Positions 53,337-62,645 are shown, counted from the stretch's first letter. The stretch is DNA of 64,000 nucleotides from Falsiphaeobacter marinintestinus (GCF_007923355.1 NZ_VOGO01000002.1:372001-436000); one strand, 5' to 3'. Numbers and translations: made by a program. Notes: generated by a model not told the origin, from the sequence alone.

Positions 53337-54077
53337 ATGTCCTATGAGCATTTGTTTTTGGTCTGTGTTGCCTTCGCGTTGGGCGGCATCCTGAAAGGGG
53401 CCATCGGGGCGGGCGCACCGATCCTTGCAGTGCCGATCATGGCGATCCTTGTGGATGTGCCCTTTGCCGTCGCGGTGTTCATCATGCCCAACATCTTGTC
53501 GAACGCTGTGCAGGGCTGGCAGTTCCGGGCACATATCCCGGACAAGGGGTTTGCCCTTAGATTCGCCTTGGCCGGACTGGTGGGCGCGGGGCTTGGAACC
53601 ATTGCGCTGGCCGGGCTGAGCAGTGCCATTCTGACAACGTCGGTGGCGGTGATCGTCCTTGTCTATGTCACGTTTCGCCTGATCCAGCCCGGCTGGACGC
53701 TGGACATGAGCCTCGCCAATCGCCTTGCGGTGCCGGTCGGCACAATTGGCGGCGTCTTGCAGGGGGCCACTGGATTGTCGGCCCCAGTATCGATCACTTT
53801 CGTCAATGCACTTCGGCTTGAGCGCAAGCAATTCATCGCGACGATGTCGTTGTTCTTTTCGTTCATGGCGCTGGCGCAGTTACCGGTCCAAATTGCGCTT
53901 GGGATCATGACGACCGAGCGGTTTGCCTATTCGGTTCTGGCCTCGCTCCCGCTGGTCGCCTTCATGCCGGTTGGGGGTTTTCTGGCGCGCCACGTATCGC
54001 GCGAGGTTTTCGACCGGATCATTCTTAGCCTGCTGACGCTTCTGGCGTTTCGTCTTCTGGCCGAAAACTTCTACTAG
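53337..54077 (+). CDS. TauE/SafE-family membrane exporter
   Basis: 246 residues, seven to eight helices, two-repeat architecture: GGILKGAIGAGAPILAVPIMA (about 18-38) is the family signature and repeats as GGVLQGATGLSAPVSITFVNAL (about 136-157). TauE/SafE proteins export sulfite, sulfoacetate or other small organic anions. Last gene of the operon; its stop overlaps a convergent gene stop by four bases. Confidence 0.88.
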   Translation: MSYEHLFLVCVAFALGGILKGAIGAGAPILAVPIMAILVDVPFAVAVFIMPNILSNAVQGWQFRAHIPDKGFALRFALAGLVGAGLGTIALAGLSSAILTTSVAVIVLVYVTFRLIQPGWTLDMSLANRLAVPVGTIGGVLQGATGLSAPVSITFVNALRLERKQFIATMSLFFSFMALAQLPVQIALGIMTTERFAYSVLASLPLVAFMPVGGFLARHVSREVFDRIILSLLTLLAFRLLAENFY

Positions 54078-55240
54078 CGCGGTCCGGGGGATGCGCCTTC
54101 GCTGTCGGGAAAGTCTTCCGGCAAAGGCGGCGGGCGGTCGCAGGTTGACGTGATCTGGACATAGCGGCCAAGTTTCGGGGCGGTCAGAATGCCTTCCATC
54201 GCCTCGCTCACATGATATGCGATGTCTGCTGATGCGCGGGGTTTGCGCCCGCCGCGAACTGCGTACACCAAATCCAAAAGCCCCAATCCACGTGCATTTT
54301 CGTTGAATCCGTGGGTGTTCTCGGCCTCTTGCCAGGTGTCGTGTTCCGGTGGCCAGGGCTGGCGCGCCCAGCGCGCGGTGTCACGCGTTCGGTAATAAAC
54401 CGGACCATGAAACACATTGGCACCATCGACCGGGTCCGGGTCCGGAATGCACAGGGTGCCTTTTGTACCATAGATCTCAAGGCGTGGCATCTCGCTGTCC
54501 CAGATATCGAAGCTCATGGTCATGGACCCAATCACGCCCGAGCGGAATTCCAGCAGGCTTTCAATATGGGTGTCGACGTCAACCGGCATCCAGTCGCCTT
54601 GGCGCGGGCCGTTTTCGATCATCCGTTTGTTGAACGTCCGGCGCGACAACCCTGCGACCCGTGCGATAGGGCCAAGAAGGAAGATCATTGCGGTCAGATA
54701 ATACGGGCCGAAATCCAGCAATGGCCCGCCGCCCGGCTGATAGAAAAAATCCGGGTTGGGATGCAGGTGTTCCAAGCCATGTGTACCAACGAATGCGGTT
54801 ACGCCGGTGGGATGCCCGATCACGCCCGAGTCCAGCAGTTTGCGGCAGGTTTGCCAGCGCCCGCCAAGAAATGTGTCCGGCGCATTGCCGACCGTCAGCC
54901 CGGTCTCGGCTGCGCGTGACAGGATGCGCTGTCCATCGGACAGGTCGGTAACAAAGGGCTTTTCGGAATAGACGTGCTTACCCGCGTCCAACGCCCTCAA
55001 AGTGATGTCGGCATGTGCCGAGGGGATCGTCAGGTTCAGAACAGCGTCAATCTGTGGATCGGCGAAGATGTCGTCAGGTGGGCAGGATTTTGGGATGCTG
55101 TGCTGTTGGGCCTTGGCGGCGGATTCAGCTGCATCAAGGCTGGCGCAGGCGACGATCTCAATCTCATCAAAGCGGGCGCAATTCTGCAGATAGATGTCGC
55201 TGATACGGCCACATCCGATCACCCCGATTTTGAAGGTCAT
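54074..55240 (-). CDS. Gfo/Idh/MocA-family NAD(P)-dependent oxidoreductase
   Basis: 388 residues. IGVIGCGRISDIYLQNCARFD (about 5-25), YSEKPFVTDLSDGQ (about 92-105, EKP lysine) and LLDFGPYYLTAMIFLLGP (about 170-187). Convergent with the TauE/SafE gene, sharing its last four bases. A relative of the Gfo genes at 37.7 and 49.7 kb but a distinct subtype. The 205 bases upstream separate it from the GMC gene. Confidence 0.9.
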   Translation of the reverse strand: MTFKIGVIGCGRISDIYLQNCARFDEIEIVACASLDAAESAAKAQQHSIPKSCPPDDIFADPQIDAVLNLTIPSAHADITLRALDAGKHVYSEKPFVTDLSDGQRILSRAAETGLTVGNAPDTFLGGRWQTCRKLLDSGVIGHPTGVTAFVGTHGLEHLHPNPDFFYQPGGGPLLDFGPYYLTAMIFLLGPIARVAGLSRRTFNKRMIENGPRQGDWMPVDVDTHIESLLEFRSGVIGSMTMSFDIWDSEMPRLEIYGTKGTLCIPDPDPVDGANVFHGPVYYRTRDTARWARQPWPPEHDTWQEAENTHGFNENARGLGLLDLVYAVRGGRKPRASADIAYHVSEAMEGILTAPKLGRYVQITSTCDRPPPLPEDFPDSEGASPGPR

Positions 55241-55445
55241 CTCCGAACTCCCCCAACGCTGTCACGTGCCGCGTCGCCTGATGTGCGCAATGTATCGCGT
55301 CACGCCATCACGCTCTTGATGTCTTGGCTAAGTGTGGGGCGGGGTGACTGTCAACAATTTGAACGGCCAGCCCTTACTTTGGATGCAACGGCCCGCAACA
55401 AGATCGCCGTGCAGGGCTTGCCCCAAAGAACACCTCGGCCGCCGG

Positions 55446-57068
55446 TCAGGACAGAGCTTTGCGATCTGCAAGGATCATGTCGCTGGCCTTTTCGCCAATC
55501 ATGATGGTCGGCGCATTGGTGTTGCCCGACACAAGGTCAGGCATGATCGAGGCATCGGCGACGCGCAACCCGGCGATGCCATGGACCCTCAAGCGGTCAT
55601 CAACAACGGCCATCTTGTCCTGACCCATCCGACAAGTGCTGGTCGGATGATAGATCGTCTGGCTGATATCACGGGCGCATTGCAGCAGTTGGTCGTCGGT
55701 CTGCGGGTCATTGTCGGGCACGTGCTCGCGCAGGATGAACCGGCTGAGCGCGCGGGTTTTGGTCATCGCGCGCGCGAATTTGATGGCGCGGACGGCGCAC
55801 AGCTGATCGGCAACGGCTGACAGATAGTTCGGTACGATCTTGGGATAATCCGTCGCGTTGGGACTGGCGATATGGATGTGGCCCCGGCTTTCGGGACGTA
55901 GCTGACAAACCGATGACGTGATGCCCGAAAAGGGATGCATTTCGATCCCCGGTTTGTCTGCGCTCAGGGGTTGAAAATGAAACTGGATGTCCGGCGTTTC
56001 CAGACCGTCCATCGACTTGGCAAAGATACAGACTTGGCTGGCACCCAGGCTCATCGGGCCTTTTCGAAACAAGACATAGTTCAGACCGATGCCCATACGG
56101 GGTATGAATTTGTTGATGGCGTCGTTCATCGTTTGAACATTGACTTCAAAGACCAGCCGGATCTGCAGGTGATCCTGCAGATTCTCGCCAACACCGGGCA
56201 AGTCATGCCGAACGTCTACCCCGGCCTTCTGCAACACGTCGCCGCGCCCGATGCCGCTCAGTTCCAGGATCTGCGGCGATCCGATGGCCCCTGCAGACAG
56301 GATGACTTCGCCACCGGGGGTCAGGTGGACCTCCGTCGGCTTGCCGTTCTGCAGATACCGGACGCCTGTCACACGGCGCGGGTCGGAAGGGTCAAACAGC
56401 AGGCATTCGGTGTGGGCGTGGGTGATCACTTCCAGGTTTGAGCGGGTCTTGGCCGGGTTCAGAAACGCCCGCGCGCTGGAACAGCGCAACCCGTTGCGTG
56501 CGGTCTGGTGGAAATATCCCGCGCCTTCCTGATCCTCGCCGTTGTAATCGTCGGTGCGCGGCACGCCCATTTCAACGGCGGCTTCGATGAAGGCTTCGGA
56601 AATGTCGCTTTTGGTGCGGATCAGCGAAACAGAAAGCTCGCCATCGCCGCCGTGATGTTCGCCTTCGCCAAATTCATGGGTTTCCGAGCGTTTGAACAGA
56701 GGCAGCACATCGTCATAGCCCCAGCCGCGATTGCCCATCTGGGCCCAGCGGTCATAGTCTTCCTTCTGGCCGCGTACATACAACAGACCATTGATCGAGC
56801 TGGATCCCCCCAGCGTCTTGCCGCGTGGCCAATCCAGCCGACGGCCGTTCAATCCGGGGTCGGACTCGGACTTGTAACACCAGTCGGTTTTCGGATTGTG
56901 CATGGTTTTGAAATACCCGACCGGCACATGGATCCACGGGTTGCTATCCGGCCCGCCAGCCTCCAGCAAAACCACCCGATTCGCCGGATCTGCGCTCAAC
57001 CGATTGGCTAGAACGCACCCTGCAGACCCAGCACCAACCACGATGTAATCGGCTTGCTTTGTCTGCAT
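55446..57068 (-). CDS. GMC-family FAD-dependent oxidoreductase (choline dehydrogenase-like)
   Basis: Glucose-methanol-choline flavoenzyme, 540 residues. YIVVGAGSAGCVLANRLS (about 8-25, FAD), RGKTLGGSSSINGLLYVRG (about 84-102, GMC signature 1), LSAGAIGSPQILELSGIG (signature 2) and the catalytic pair His474 (YHPTSTCRMG) and Asn518 (SGNTNAPT). Oxidises an alcohol to an aldehyde or acid. GGAGGACGAG precedes the ATG. An FNR-type box lies 28 bases upstream, shared with the divergent TRAP operon. Confidence 0.92.
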   Translation of the reverse strand: MQTKQADYIVVGAGSAGCVLANRLSADPANRVVLLEAGGPDSNPWIHVPVGYFKTMHNPKTDWCYKSESDPGLNGRRLDWPRGKTLGGSSSINGLLYVRGQKEDYDRWAQMGNRGWGYDDVLPLFKRSETHEFGEGEHHGGDGELSVSLIRTKSDISEAFIEAAVEMGVPRTDDYNGEDQEGAGYFHQTARNGLRCSSARAFLNPAKTRSNLEVITHAHTECLLFDPSDPRRVTGVRYLQNGKPTEVHLTPGGEVILSAGAIGSPQILELSGIGRGDVLQKAGVDVRHDLPGVGENLQDHLQIRLVFEVNVQTMNDAINKFIPRMGIGLNYVLFRKGPMSLGASQVCIFAKSMDGLETPDIQFHFQPLSADKPGIEMHPFSGITSSVCQLRPESRGHIHIASPNATDYPKIVPNYLSAVADQLCAVRAIKFARAMTKTRALSRFILREHVPDNDPQTDDQLLQCARDISQTIYHPTSTCRMGQDKMAVVDDRLRVHGIAGLRVADASIMPDLVSGNTNAPTIMIGEKASDMILADRKALS

Positions 57069-57095
57069 TTTCTCGTCCTCCGGGATCGCAAATAT

Positions 57096-57109
57096 TGATC
57101 TAGATCAAG
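57096..57109. promoter_or_regulatory. Perfect FNR/FnrL-type box between GMC and TRAP genes
   Basis: TTGATCTAGATCAA fits the FNR consensus TTGATNNNNATCAA exactly. It is 28 bases from the leftward GMC start and 87 from the rightward dctP start. A possible -10, CATAAG at 57129-57134, would put the box near the usual class II position for the TRAP promoter. Confidence 0.75.
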
Positions 57110-57196
57110 TTTTCCTTGCTTCACTAATCATAAGTACCTAAAAATGATACTGCAAGTCTCAAAAATGACAGTTTATGAATTCAGGAGGAGGCGTTC

Positions 57197-58429
57197 ATGA
57201 CAGTATCAGACAAGCTCAGTGGGATTTCCCGCCGTGATTTATTCAAGCTCGCAGGACAGTATGGGATGTCCTCGACCTTACTCGCAGCGGGGTCAATTGG
57301 AGGGTTGGTCACGCTGCCGTCGCTCGCGGCAGCAGCCGAGTCGACCTATACCAAGCGCTATGCCAAGGAAGCCAAGGTCACGCTCAAATTCGGTGCCGCC
57401 GGTTTTAACGCGCGCAACCTGCTGATCGAACGGGCAGGGTGCCTGGAGTTCGCCCGCGATCTTGAGTCGCGCACCGATGGCGAAATCCGTGTCGAATTCA
57501 TTGGCGACAACCAGATCTGCGGTCAGTTGTCTTGTGTCGAGAAAACCCAGAACGGTATCGTGGATATCTATGCGGCGTCGACCCAGAACTCGGCCGGTGG
57601 CGCGCCGTATCTGAACGTTCTCGACTATGCCTATGTGTTCCCCGGCCGGGCGGCGCAGTACCACTTTATGTACAGCCCCGAATCCAACGCCATTCTGCGG
57701 GAACCGCTTGAAAAGCGTCACGGTCTGAAGTTCCTGTTCAGCCATTGTGAACTGCGTGGTCTGCAAATGGGTCAGTCGTTTGCTGACAAACCCACGGTCA
57801 CCAAGCTGGACGAACTGTTCGGAACCAAGAACCGCGTGACGGGCACCCAATTGGGTCGGATCGCCATGCAGCTTTTGAACCTGAATCCGGTTCCCGTAGC
57901 GTGGGAAGAAACGCTGGACGCCCTTAAAACTGGTCTGATCGATGGGGCCGAAACATGGGCGTCTGCTGTCGCATACGCCAACATGGCACCAGTTGTGTCT
58001 CAGTCGGTTGATCTGAGGTTCTTCTGTGGCACCGAACACACTGCGATGTCGGCCAAGGTATTCGACGGCCTTGATGGGCATTTGCAGGACGCCGTGATGG
58101 AATCGTCCTATCTGGCGCAGGTCCATGTTCAGGCTGCCAACGAAGCGGCGCTGGTCAAAACTGTTGGGTACTCTGATCCGCAACTGCCAGACACCATCTT
58201 TGCGCAAAATGACGTGAGAACGGCGTTCATGGCCGACGAGCAGATCAAGTTGGCCGAAGAAATGTGTTCGCCCGAGTACAACCCAGAGCCGTGGGCGCAG
58301 TGGCGTGAGCGGATCAACAAGTGGGCTGGTGGCATTGACACCTACGCCGATCTGCATCGTGTCGCACGCGAAGTGCCTGCTGACATGAAGCCGGAGAATG
58401 TTGAGCCCCGCCGCTGGTGGAAGGCTTAG
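57197..58429 (+). CDS. dctP: TRAP transporter substrate-binding protein DctP, third system
   Basis: 410 residues, longer than usual. The N-terminus SRRDLFKLAGQYG is a twin-arginine signal (RR at about 11-12), ending near AAAAES (about 47), so export is probably by Tat. DctP fold: VTLKFGAAGFNARN, IRVEFIGDNQICG, AASTQNSAGGAPYLNVLDYA and TWASAVAYANMAP. Strong AGGAGGAGG ribosome site. Tat export occurs in some TRAP receptors that bind metal-chelated ligands or assemble as multimers. Confidence 0.9.
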   Translation: MTVSDKLSGISRRDLFKLAGQYGMSSTLLAAGSIGGLVTLPSLAAAAESTYTKRYAKEAKVTLKFGAAGFNARNLLIERAGCLEFARDLESRTDGEIRVEFIGDNQICGQLSCVEKTQNGIVDIYAASTQNSAGGAPYLNVLDYAYVFPGRAAQYHFMYSPESNAILREPLEKRHGLKFLFSHCELRGLQMGQSFADKPTVTKLDELFGTKNRVTGTQLGRIAMQLLNLNPVPVAWEETLDALKTGLIDGAETWASAVAYANMAPVVSQSVDLRFFCGTEHTAMSAKVFDGLDGHLQDAVMESSYLAQVHVQAANEAALVKTVGYSDPQLPDTIFAQNDVRTAFMADEQIKLAEEMCSPEYNPEPWAQWRERINKWAGGIDTYADLHRVAREVPADMKPENVEPRRWWKA

Positions 58430-58441
58430 AGTTCAAAATCT

Positions 58442-58480
58442 CAGCGGCGGGTTCAAGATCCGCCGCTGCAGTTTTTTCTT
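58442..58480 (+). terminator. Strong hairpin with T-run between dctP and dctQ
   Basis: CAGCGGCGG (58442-58450) pairs perfectly with CCGCCGCTG (58460-58468), nine pairs, and is followed by CAGTTTTTTCTTT. It has all features of an intrinsic terminator, placed inside the operon, so most transcripts may end after the receptor gene. Confidence 0.85.
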
Positions 58481-58528
58481 TCACAATAGATAAACACGCT
58501 ACTGTCAGTCTCGGGGAGGAGACGGATC

Positions 58529-59197
58529 ATGACGACTATTGTCAGCGAGATCTCAGAGATTTTCAGCGCGCTTTTGTCAAATGACGCCTGGATGATCAGT
58601 GAGTCACTGAAAACCGACGGGGCCTGGGTGGTCGGCGCCTTTGCGACGATTTCGGGAGGGCTGTTGTTTCTTCTGCTTTACAAGTACGTGCCGTGGATCG
58701 AGCGCAAGCTTGAATCGACCGTCATGGTGTCCACTTACCTGCTGATCGGCGCCATCATCTTTGTCGAAGTATTCCGACGCTTTTTCCTGAACGTGCAGGC
58801 CCCGTGGTCGACGACCCTGCCGCCGTTCCTGTTTCTGATCATGACGTGGGCTGGATGCGCCTATAATGTCAAGCTGCGCACCCATCTGGCCTTTGCCGAA
58901 TTTCGTGTCAACATGCCAAGGCCGTTGCAATTTGCCTGTCTGACGCTGGATGCCATCCTGTGGATCGGGTTTTCCTGGGTTGTGGTCGTGACCTCGACCC
59001 AAGTTGCGGCCAATTCGGCGGCGAATTTCCAGATCATGCTGGGCACCGACAACATACTGCAATGGTGGTTCCTGATCTCGGTCCCGCTCAGTTTTGTTTT
59101 GATCACAGCGCGATCCATGGAGAACTGGCTGATTGATCTGAACAACTATCGGTCGGGTGACACCCTGATTGCCCCTGTCGCCATCGGTGCGGACTAA
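58529..59197 (+). CDS. dctQ: TRAP transporter small permease DctQ, third system
   Basis: 222 residues with an N-terminal extension of about 45 residues and an extra helix before the core. The DctQ core has LIGAIIFVEVFRRFFL (about 71-86), FLFLIMTWAGCAYNVKLRTHLAF and two more helices. GGGGAGGAGA precedes the ATG. DctM follows after 10 bases. Confidence 0.87.
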   Translation: MTTIVSEISEIFSALLSNDAWMISESLKTDGAWVVGAFATISGGLLFLLLYKYVPWIERKLESTVMVSTYLLIGAIIFVEVFRRFFLNVQAPWSTTLPPFLFLIMTWAGCAYNVKLRTHLAFAEFRVNMPRPLQFACLTLDAILWIGFSWVVVVTSTQVAANSAANFQIMLGTDNILQWWFLISVPLSFVLITARSMENWLIDLNNYRSGDTLIAPVAIGAD

Positions 59198-59207
59198 GGA
59201 GAACATC

Positions 59208-60569
59208 ATGACTGACGGAACCTGGGTCACATTGATCTCAATCGGGGTCACCTTTTTCTTCATGCTGGGCGTGCCGGTTTTTCTGGTGATCGGATACTGG
59301 GTCATCGGGATGAGCTTTGTTCTGGGGTTGCCGCTGATCAACACCGGCGCGGCATTGGGGGATGTGTTCACCGACGGCTTTGCCTTGCTGGCGATGCCAT
59401 TGTTCATCCTGACCGGAGACCTGATCAACCGCTCGGGCATCGCCCGCAGACTTAGCGACTTCGCCTATTCCTGTCTGGGCTGGCTCAGGGGCGGGCTTGC
59501 AATGGCCAGCCTTGGGGCCTGCGGACTGTTCGCCGCGATTTCGGGGTCGAATTCGGCAACCACGGCGACCATCGGGTCGATGCTGCATCCTGAAATGGTC
59601 AAGGGTGGGTATGACGAACGGTTTTCGGCAGCCACTGCCGCTGCAGGGGGCACGGTGGGGATCATCATTCCGCCGTCGATCATCTTCATCGTCTACGGCT
59701 TCCTGATGAACCTGCCGATTTCCGAGCTGTTCCTGGCGGGGATCATCCCTGGTTCGATGATGGTTTTCGGCATGATGCTGGTGGCCTTTATCATCTGTAC
59801 CCGAAATGGATGGGGTTATCTGATCAGGCTGGAATTTGGCCGTGTCTTTAAGACCGCCGTCGGGGCCTGGCTTGGTTTCTTTGCCATCGGACTGGTGCTT
59901 TGGGGCATTTACACGGGCAAGTTCTCGCCCACGGAAGCGGCGGGTGTAACGGTTGGCTTCTGCGTCATCGTCGGCTTCCTCAGTCTGCCGATCTTCAGGA
60001 TGATGGGCTCGCCATCGGAAGAGCGGTCTTTCAAAGAGCGCAGCATCACCGAGTACCTTGTGGTCAAAGGTTTCAGTCCCACAGAACTCCCGTCGATCAC
60101 GATGCGGTCGGCGCAGATTGCCGGTATTCTTGCCCCGCTGATCGCCGTTTCGGTGGTCATGCAGCAGATCCTGTCGGTTCTGGGCGCGCAGCAGTTCATT
60201 GGCGATTTTGTACGTGGCATGGGGGGCTATTATGCCGTTTTGTTCACGTCGATGGCCATCGTGTTCGTCGCGGGCATGGTTCTGGAAAGTCTGCCGGTGA
60301 CCATCATTTTGGCCCCGATCCTGGCGCCGATTGCGCATTCGGTTGGTGTTGAACCGGTTCAGTTCGCTGTGATTTTCCTGGTCGGCGCGTCGATTGGCTT
60401 TATCACGCCGCCCTATGGTCTGAACCTCTATGTCGCATCCGGCGTGACGGGCGTTCCGTATTTCCGGCTGTTGCGCTACACGGTGCCGTATCTTGTTGCC
60501 CTTCTGGCAGTCTGGATCGTGGTGGCTTTGGTGCCGGTCCTTTCAACGATCCTGATTCCGTCGCGATAA
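59208..60569 (+). CDS. dctM: TRAP transporter large permease DctM, third system
   Basis: 453 residues from ATG 59208 with AAGGAG upstream. SGSNSATTATIGSMLHPEM (about 116-134), GGTVGIIIPPSIIFIVYGF (about 148-166), FSPTEAAGVTVGF and SIGFITPPYGLNLYVASG (about 400-417) are the DctM hallmarks. A longer cytoplasmic loop (about 265-300) is present. An IclR regulator gene follows after 32 bases and probably belongs to the same transcript. Confidence 0.93.
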   Translation: MTDGTWVTLISIGVTFFFMLGVPVFLVIGYWVIGMSFVLGLPLINTGAALGDVFTDGFALLAMPLFILTGDLINRSGIARRLSDFAYSCLGWLRGGLAMASLGACGLFAAISGSNSATTATIGSMLHPEMVKGGYDERFSAATAAAGGTVGIIIPPSIIFIVYGFLMNLPISELFLAGIIPGSMMVFGMMLVAFIICTRNGWGYLIRLEFGRVFKTAVGAWLGFFAIGLVLWGIYTGKFSPTEAAGVTVGFCVIVGFLSLPIFRMMGSPSEERSFKERSITEYLVVKGFSPTELPSITMRSAQIAGILAPLIAVSVVMQQILSVLGAQQFIGDFVRGMGGYYAVLFTSMAIVFVAGMVLESLPVTIILAPILAPIAHSVGVEPVQFAVIFLVGASIGFITPPYGLNLYVASGVTGVPYFRLLRYTVPYLVALLAVWIVVALVPVLSTILIPSR

Positions 60570-60601
60570 GACACGCAAATTGAACGATGGATGAGGCAAG
60601 T

Positions 60602-61378
60602 ATGGCGGACACCAACGGCAAGGAGGGCGCAATCCCGACCAACCTGCGTTTGCTGCTGGTTCTTGAGGAAATGGCCGAGGCCGGAGTGCCCGTCACCCCG
60701 ACCGAGCTGAACCAGAAGCTGGGTCTGCCCAAGCCAACGATCCATCGGCTGTTCACGACGCTGGAAAATGAAGGCTTCATTCAGCGCGAAATCGATGGCC
60801 GGGGGTATTCGCCAGGCCTGCGTCTGCGCAAGATGTCGACTGGTGTGTTGTCGTCCCTACGGATCCGGACAGCGCGGGTCGCGATCTTGAGCAAGCTGGC
60901 TGAAGACATCGGCGAGACCTGCAACATCGCCATCCCGGACCGGGATGCGATGGTGTATCTTGACCGGGTTGAATCCAAATGGCCGCTGCGCATCCAGTTG
61001 CCGGTCGGCACCCGGGTGCCGTTCTATTGCACGGCAAGTGGCAAGATGTACCTCAGCAGCCTGGATCGGCGCCACTTGCGCAATTATGCCATGTCGACTG
61101 ATCTGGACGCCCGGACCGCGACCACGATTTCTGATCCCGAAGCGCTGATTGCCGAAGCCATCAAGGTGCGGGACCGCGGATATTCGACCGACAATGGTGA
61201 ATTCATGGAAGGTATGACAGCCGTTGCGGTGCCGATTACCGAAGCGAACGGGCGGCTTGTGTCGACCCTGTCTTTTCACGCGCCCGAGCAACGGCTGTCA
61301 CTGCCGGACGCCATCACCCATGTCGATATGCTGAAAGCGTCGGCGGCCAAATTGTCGAGTCTTCTGACCGAAGAGTAA
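60602..61378 (+). CDS. IclR-family transcriptional regulator
   Basis: N-terminal winged helix (about 12-75; LNQKLGLPKPTIHRLFTTLENEGFIQR) and C-terminal IclR ligand domain (about 85-250) with VYLDRVESKWPLRIQLPVGTRVPFYCTASGK. 258 residues from ATG 60602, which has GAGG upstream; ATG 60587 lacks one. Probably regulates the TRAP genes and perhaps the divergent GMC gene. Confidence 0.9.
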   Translation: MADTNGKEGAIPTNLRLLLVLEEMAEAGVPVTPTELNQKLGLPKPTIHRLFTTLENEGFIQREIDGRGYSPGLRLRKMSTGVLSSLRIRTARVAILSKLAEDIGETCNIAIPDRDAMVYLDRVESKWPLRIQLPVGTRVPFYCTASGKMYLSSLDRRHLRNYAMSTDLDARTATTISDPEALIAEAIKVRDRGYSTDNGEFMEGMTAVAVPITEANGRLVSTLSFHAPEQRLSLPDAITHVDMLKASAAKLSSLLTEE

Positions 61379-61404
61379 CTCGCCGTCGGGCGCGGGCCGG
61401 GGCC

Positions 61405-61998
61405 TCAGACCCTAAGCTGCTCTAACTCGTTCGCCATGTCTTCTGCCAACCCGGCGACCTCGGCCTGTGATGCCCCGCGATGCAGTTCCAGTCGCAAGGC
61501 GGTCAGATTGGCCTGAAACCGTCGGGCCAGCCGGTCAGGATCGGCGCCTGCAGGCAATTCCCCGGCTTTCTGGGCCGCTGAAAAGGTGCGGGCGAACTCT
61601 TCACGCATCTGCGCAAGATAGTCTTTGGTGACTTGTGAGATCCCGGGGTCGGTGCTTTGTGTATCGACCAGCGTTTTTGTCAGCATACAGGCCTGCCGCA
61701 TGGCGTCCTGAGGCGACAGGTCTGCATAAGACCGGAAATGGTCGGCTAATCCTGTCAGCGGTGAGGACGCCTGTGTCAGTTGCGCCTTCATATTCGCGCG
61801 TGAGGTTTCGAAATACCGTTTCAGCGACAGAAGATACAGGTTCTCTTTGCTGTCAAACGCGGCATAAATGCTGCCCGGTTTCATGCTGAGCGCGCCCTCA
61901 AGATCCTTGAGAGACGTCGCATGGTACCCTTTGCGCCAGAACAAAGTCATGGCAGCCTCCAGCGCCGTATCTCGGTCATAAGCGGCGGCGCGGGCCAT
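61405..61998 (-). CDS. TetR-family transcriptional regulator
   Basis: 197 residues. N-terminal HTH about 8-55 (YDRDTALEAAMTLFWRKGYHATSLKDLEGALSMKPGSIYAAFDSKENL), the rest a helical ligand domain. It follows the FrnE-like gene by only two bases and so is probably last in a leftward operon AhpD-like, FrnE-like, TetR. Tandem palindromes before the first gene are the likely operators, making autoregulation probable. Confidence 0.9.
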   Translation of the reverse strand: MARAAAYDRDTALEAAMTLFWRKGYHATSLKDLEGALSMKPGSIYAAFDSKENLYLLSLKRYFETSRANMKAQLTQASSPLTGLADHFRSYADLSPQDAMRQACMLTKTLVDTQSTDPGISQVTKDYLAQMREEFARTFSAAQKAGELPAGADPDRLARRFQANLTALRLELHRGASQAEVAGLAEDMANELEQLRV

Positions 61999-62000
61999 GG

Positions 62001-62645
62001 TCAGTCCTTTGCTTGGGCCAGATGGTCCAGCATGCGGCTATAGTTTTCGACGCCTTGCGCTCCGGTGACAAGGTGGCGGCCATTGAACACAACTGCAGGC
62101 ACGCCCTGAATGCCTTGTTTGATCCAGAATTGTTCAAGCGCGCGGGTTTCTTCGGCGAATTGCTGGCGTTCAAGCACGTCTAAAGCGGCATCCCGGTCCA
62201 ACCCGATCTCGCCCGCGATATCGGCCAGAACGAATATGTCCGACAAGTCGCGCCGGTTGGTGAAATGGGCTGTAAACATCGCCATTTCCAGATCGTGTTT
62301 GCGATCCATCGTTCCGGCCCAATGCAGTAACTGATGGGCGTTGAACGTGTTGTGCATCCGCATGTCTTCTGCAAACCTGAACGGAAACCCCAGTTCCTCG
62401 CCAATCGCGGTCATCTGGTTGCGCGATTGTTCCGATTGTTCGGGGGTGGAGCCATACTTCTCGATGATATGCTCGCGCACATTCTGACCCTCGGCGGGCA
62501 TGTTCGGGTTCAGTTCGAATGGGTGCCAATGAATCTCGTGATCGGCGCCCGACGCGTCCAGCGCCTGCGCCAACTGGCGATAGCCGATGATGCACCAGGG
62601 GCACATCACGTCCGATACGATGTCGATGCGAAGTGTGTCTGTCAT
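62001..62645 (-). CDS. DsbA-family oxidoreductase, FrnE-like
   Basis: Thioredoxin-fold protein with an inserted helical domain, 214 residues. The CPWC redox motif is at residues 15-18, directly after the first strand; there is no signal peptide, so it acts in the cytoplasm like FrnE. HWHPFELNPNMP and GIQGVPAVVFNGRHLVTGAQ (cis-Pro loop) are the family motifs. Probably handles disulfide or glutathione-linked stress, which matches its AhpD-like neighbour. Confidence 0.9.
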   Translation of the reverse strand: MTDTLRIDIVSDVMCPWCIIGYRQLAQALDASGADHEIHWHPFELNPNMPAEGQNVREHIIEKYGSTPEQSEQSRNQMTAIGEELGFPFRFAEDMRMHNTFNAHQLLHWAGTMDRKHDLEMAMFTAHFTNRRDLSDIFVLADIAGEIGLDRDAALDVLERQQFAEETRALEQFWIKQGIQGVPAVVFNGRHLVTGAQGVENYSRMLDHLAQAKD

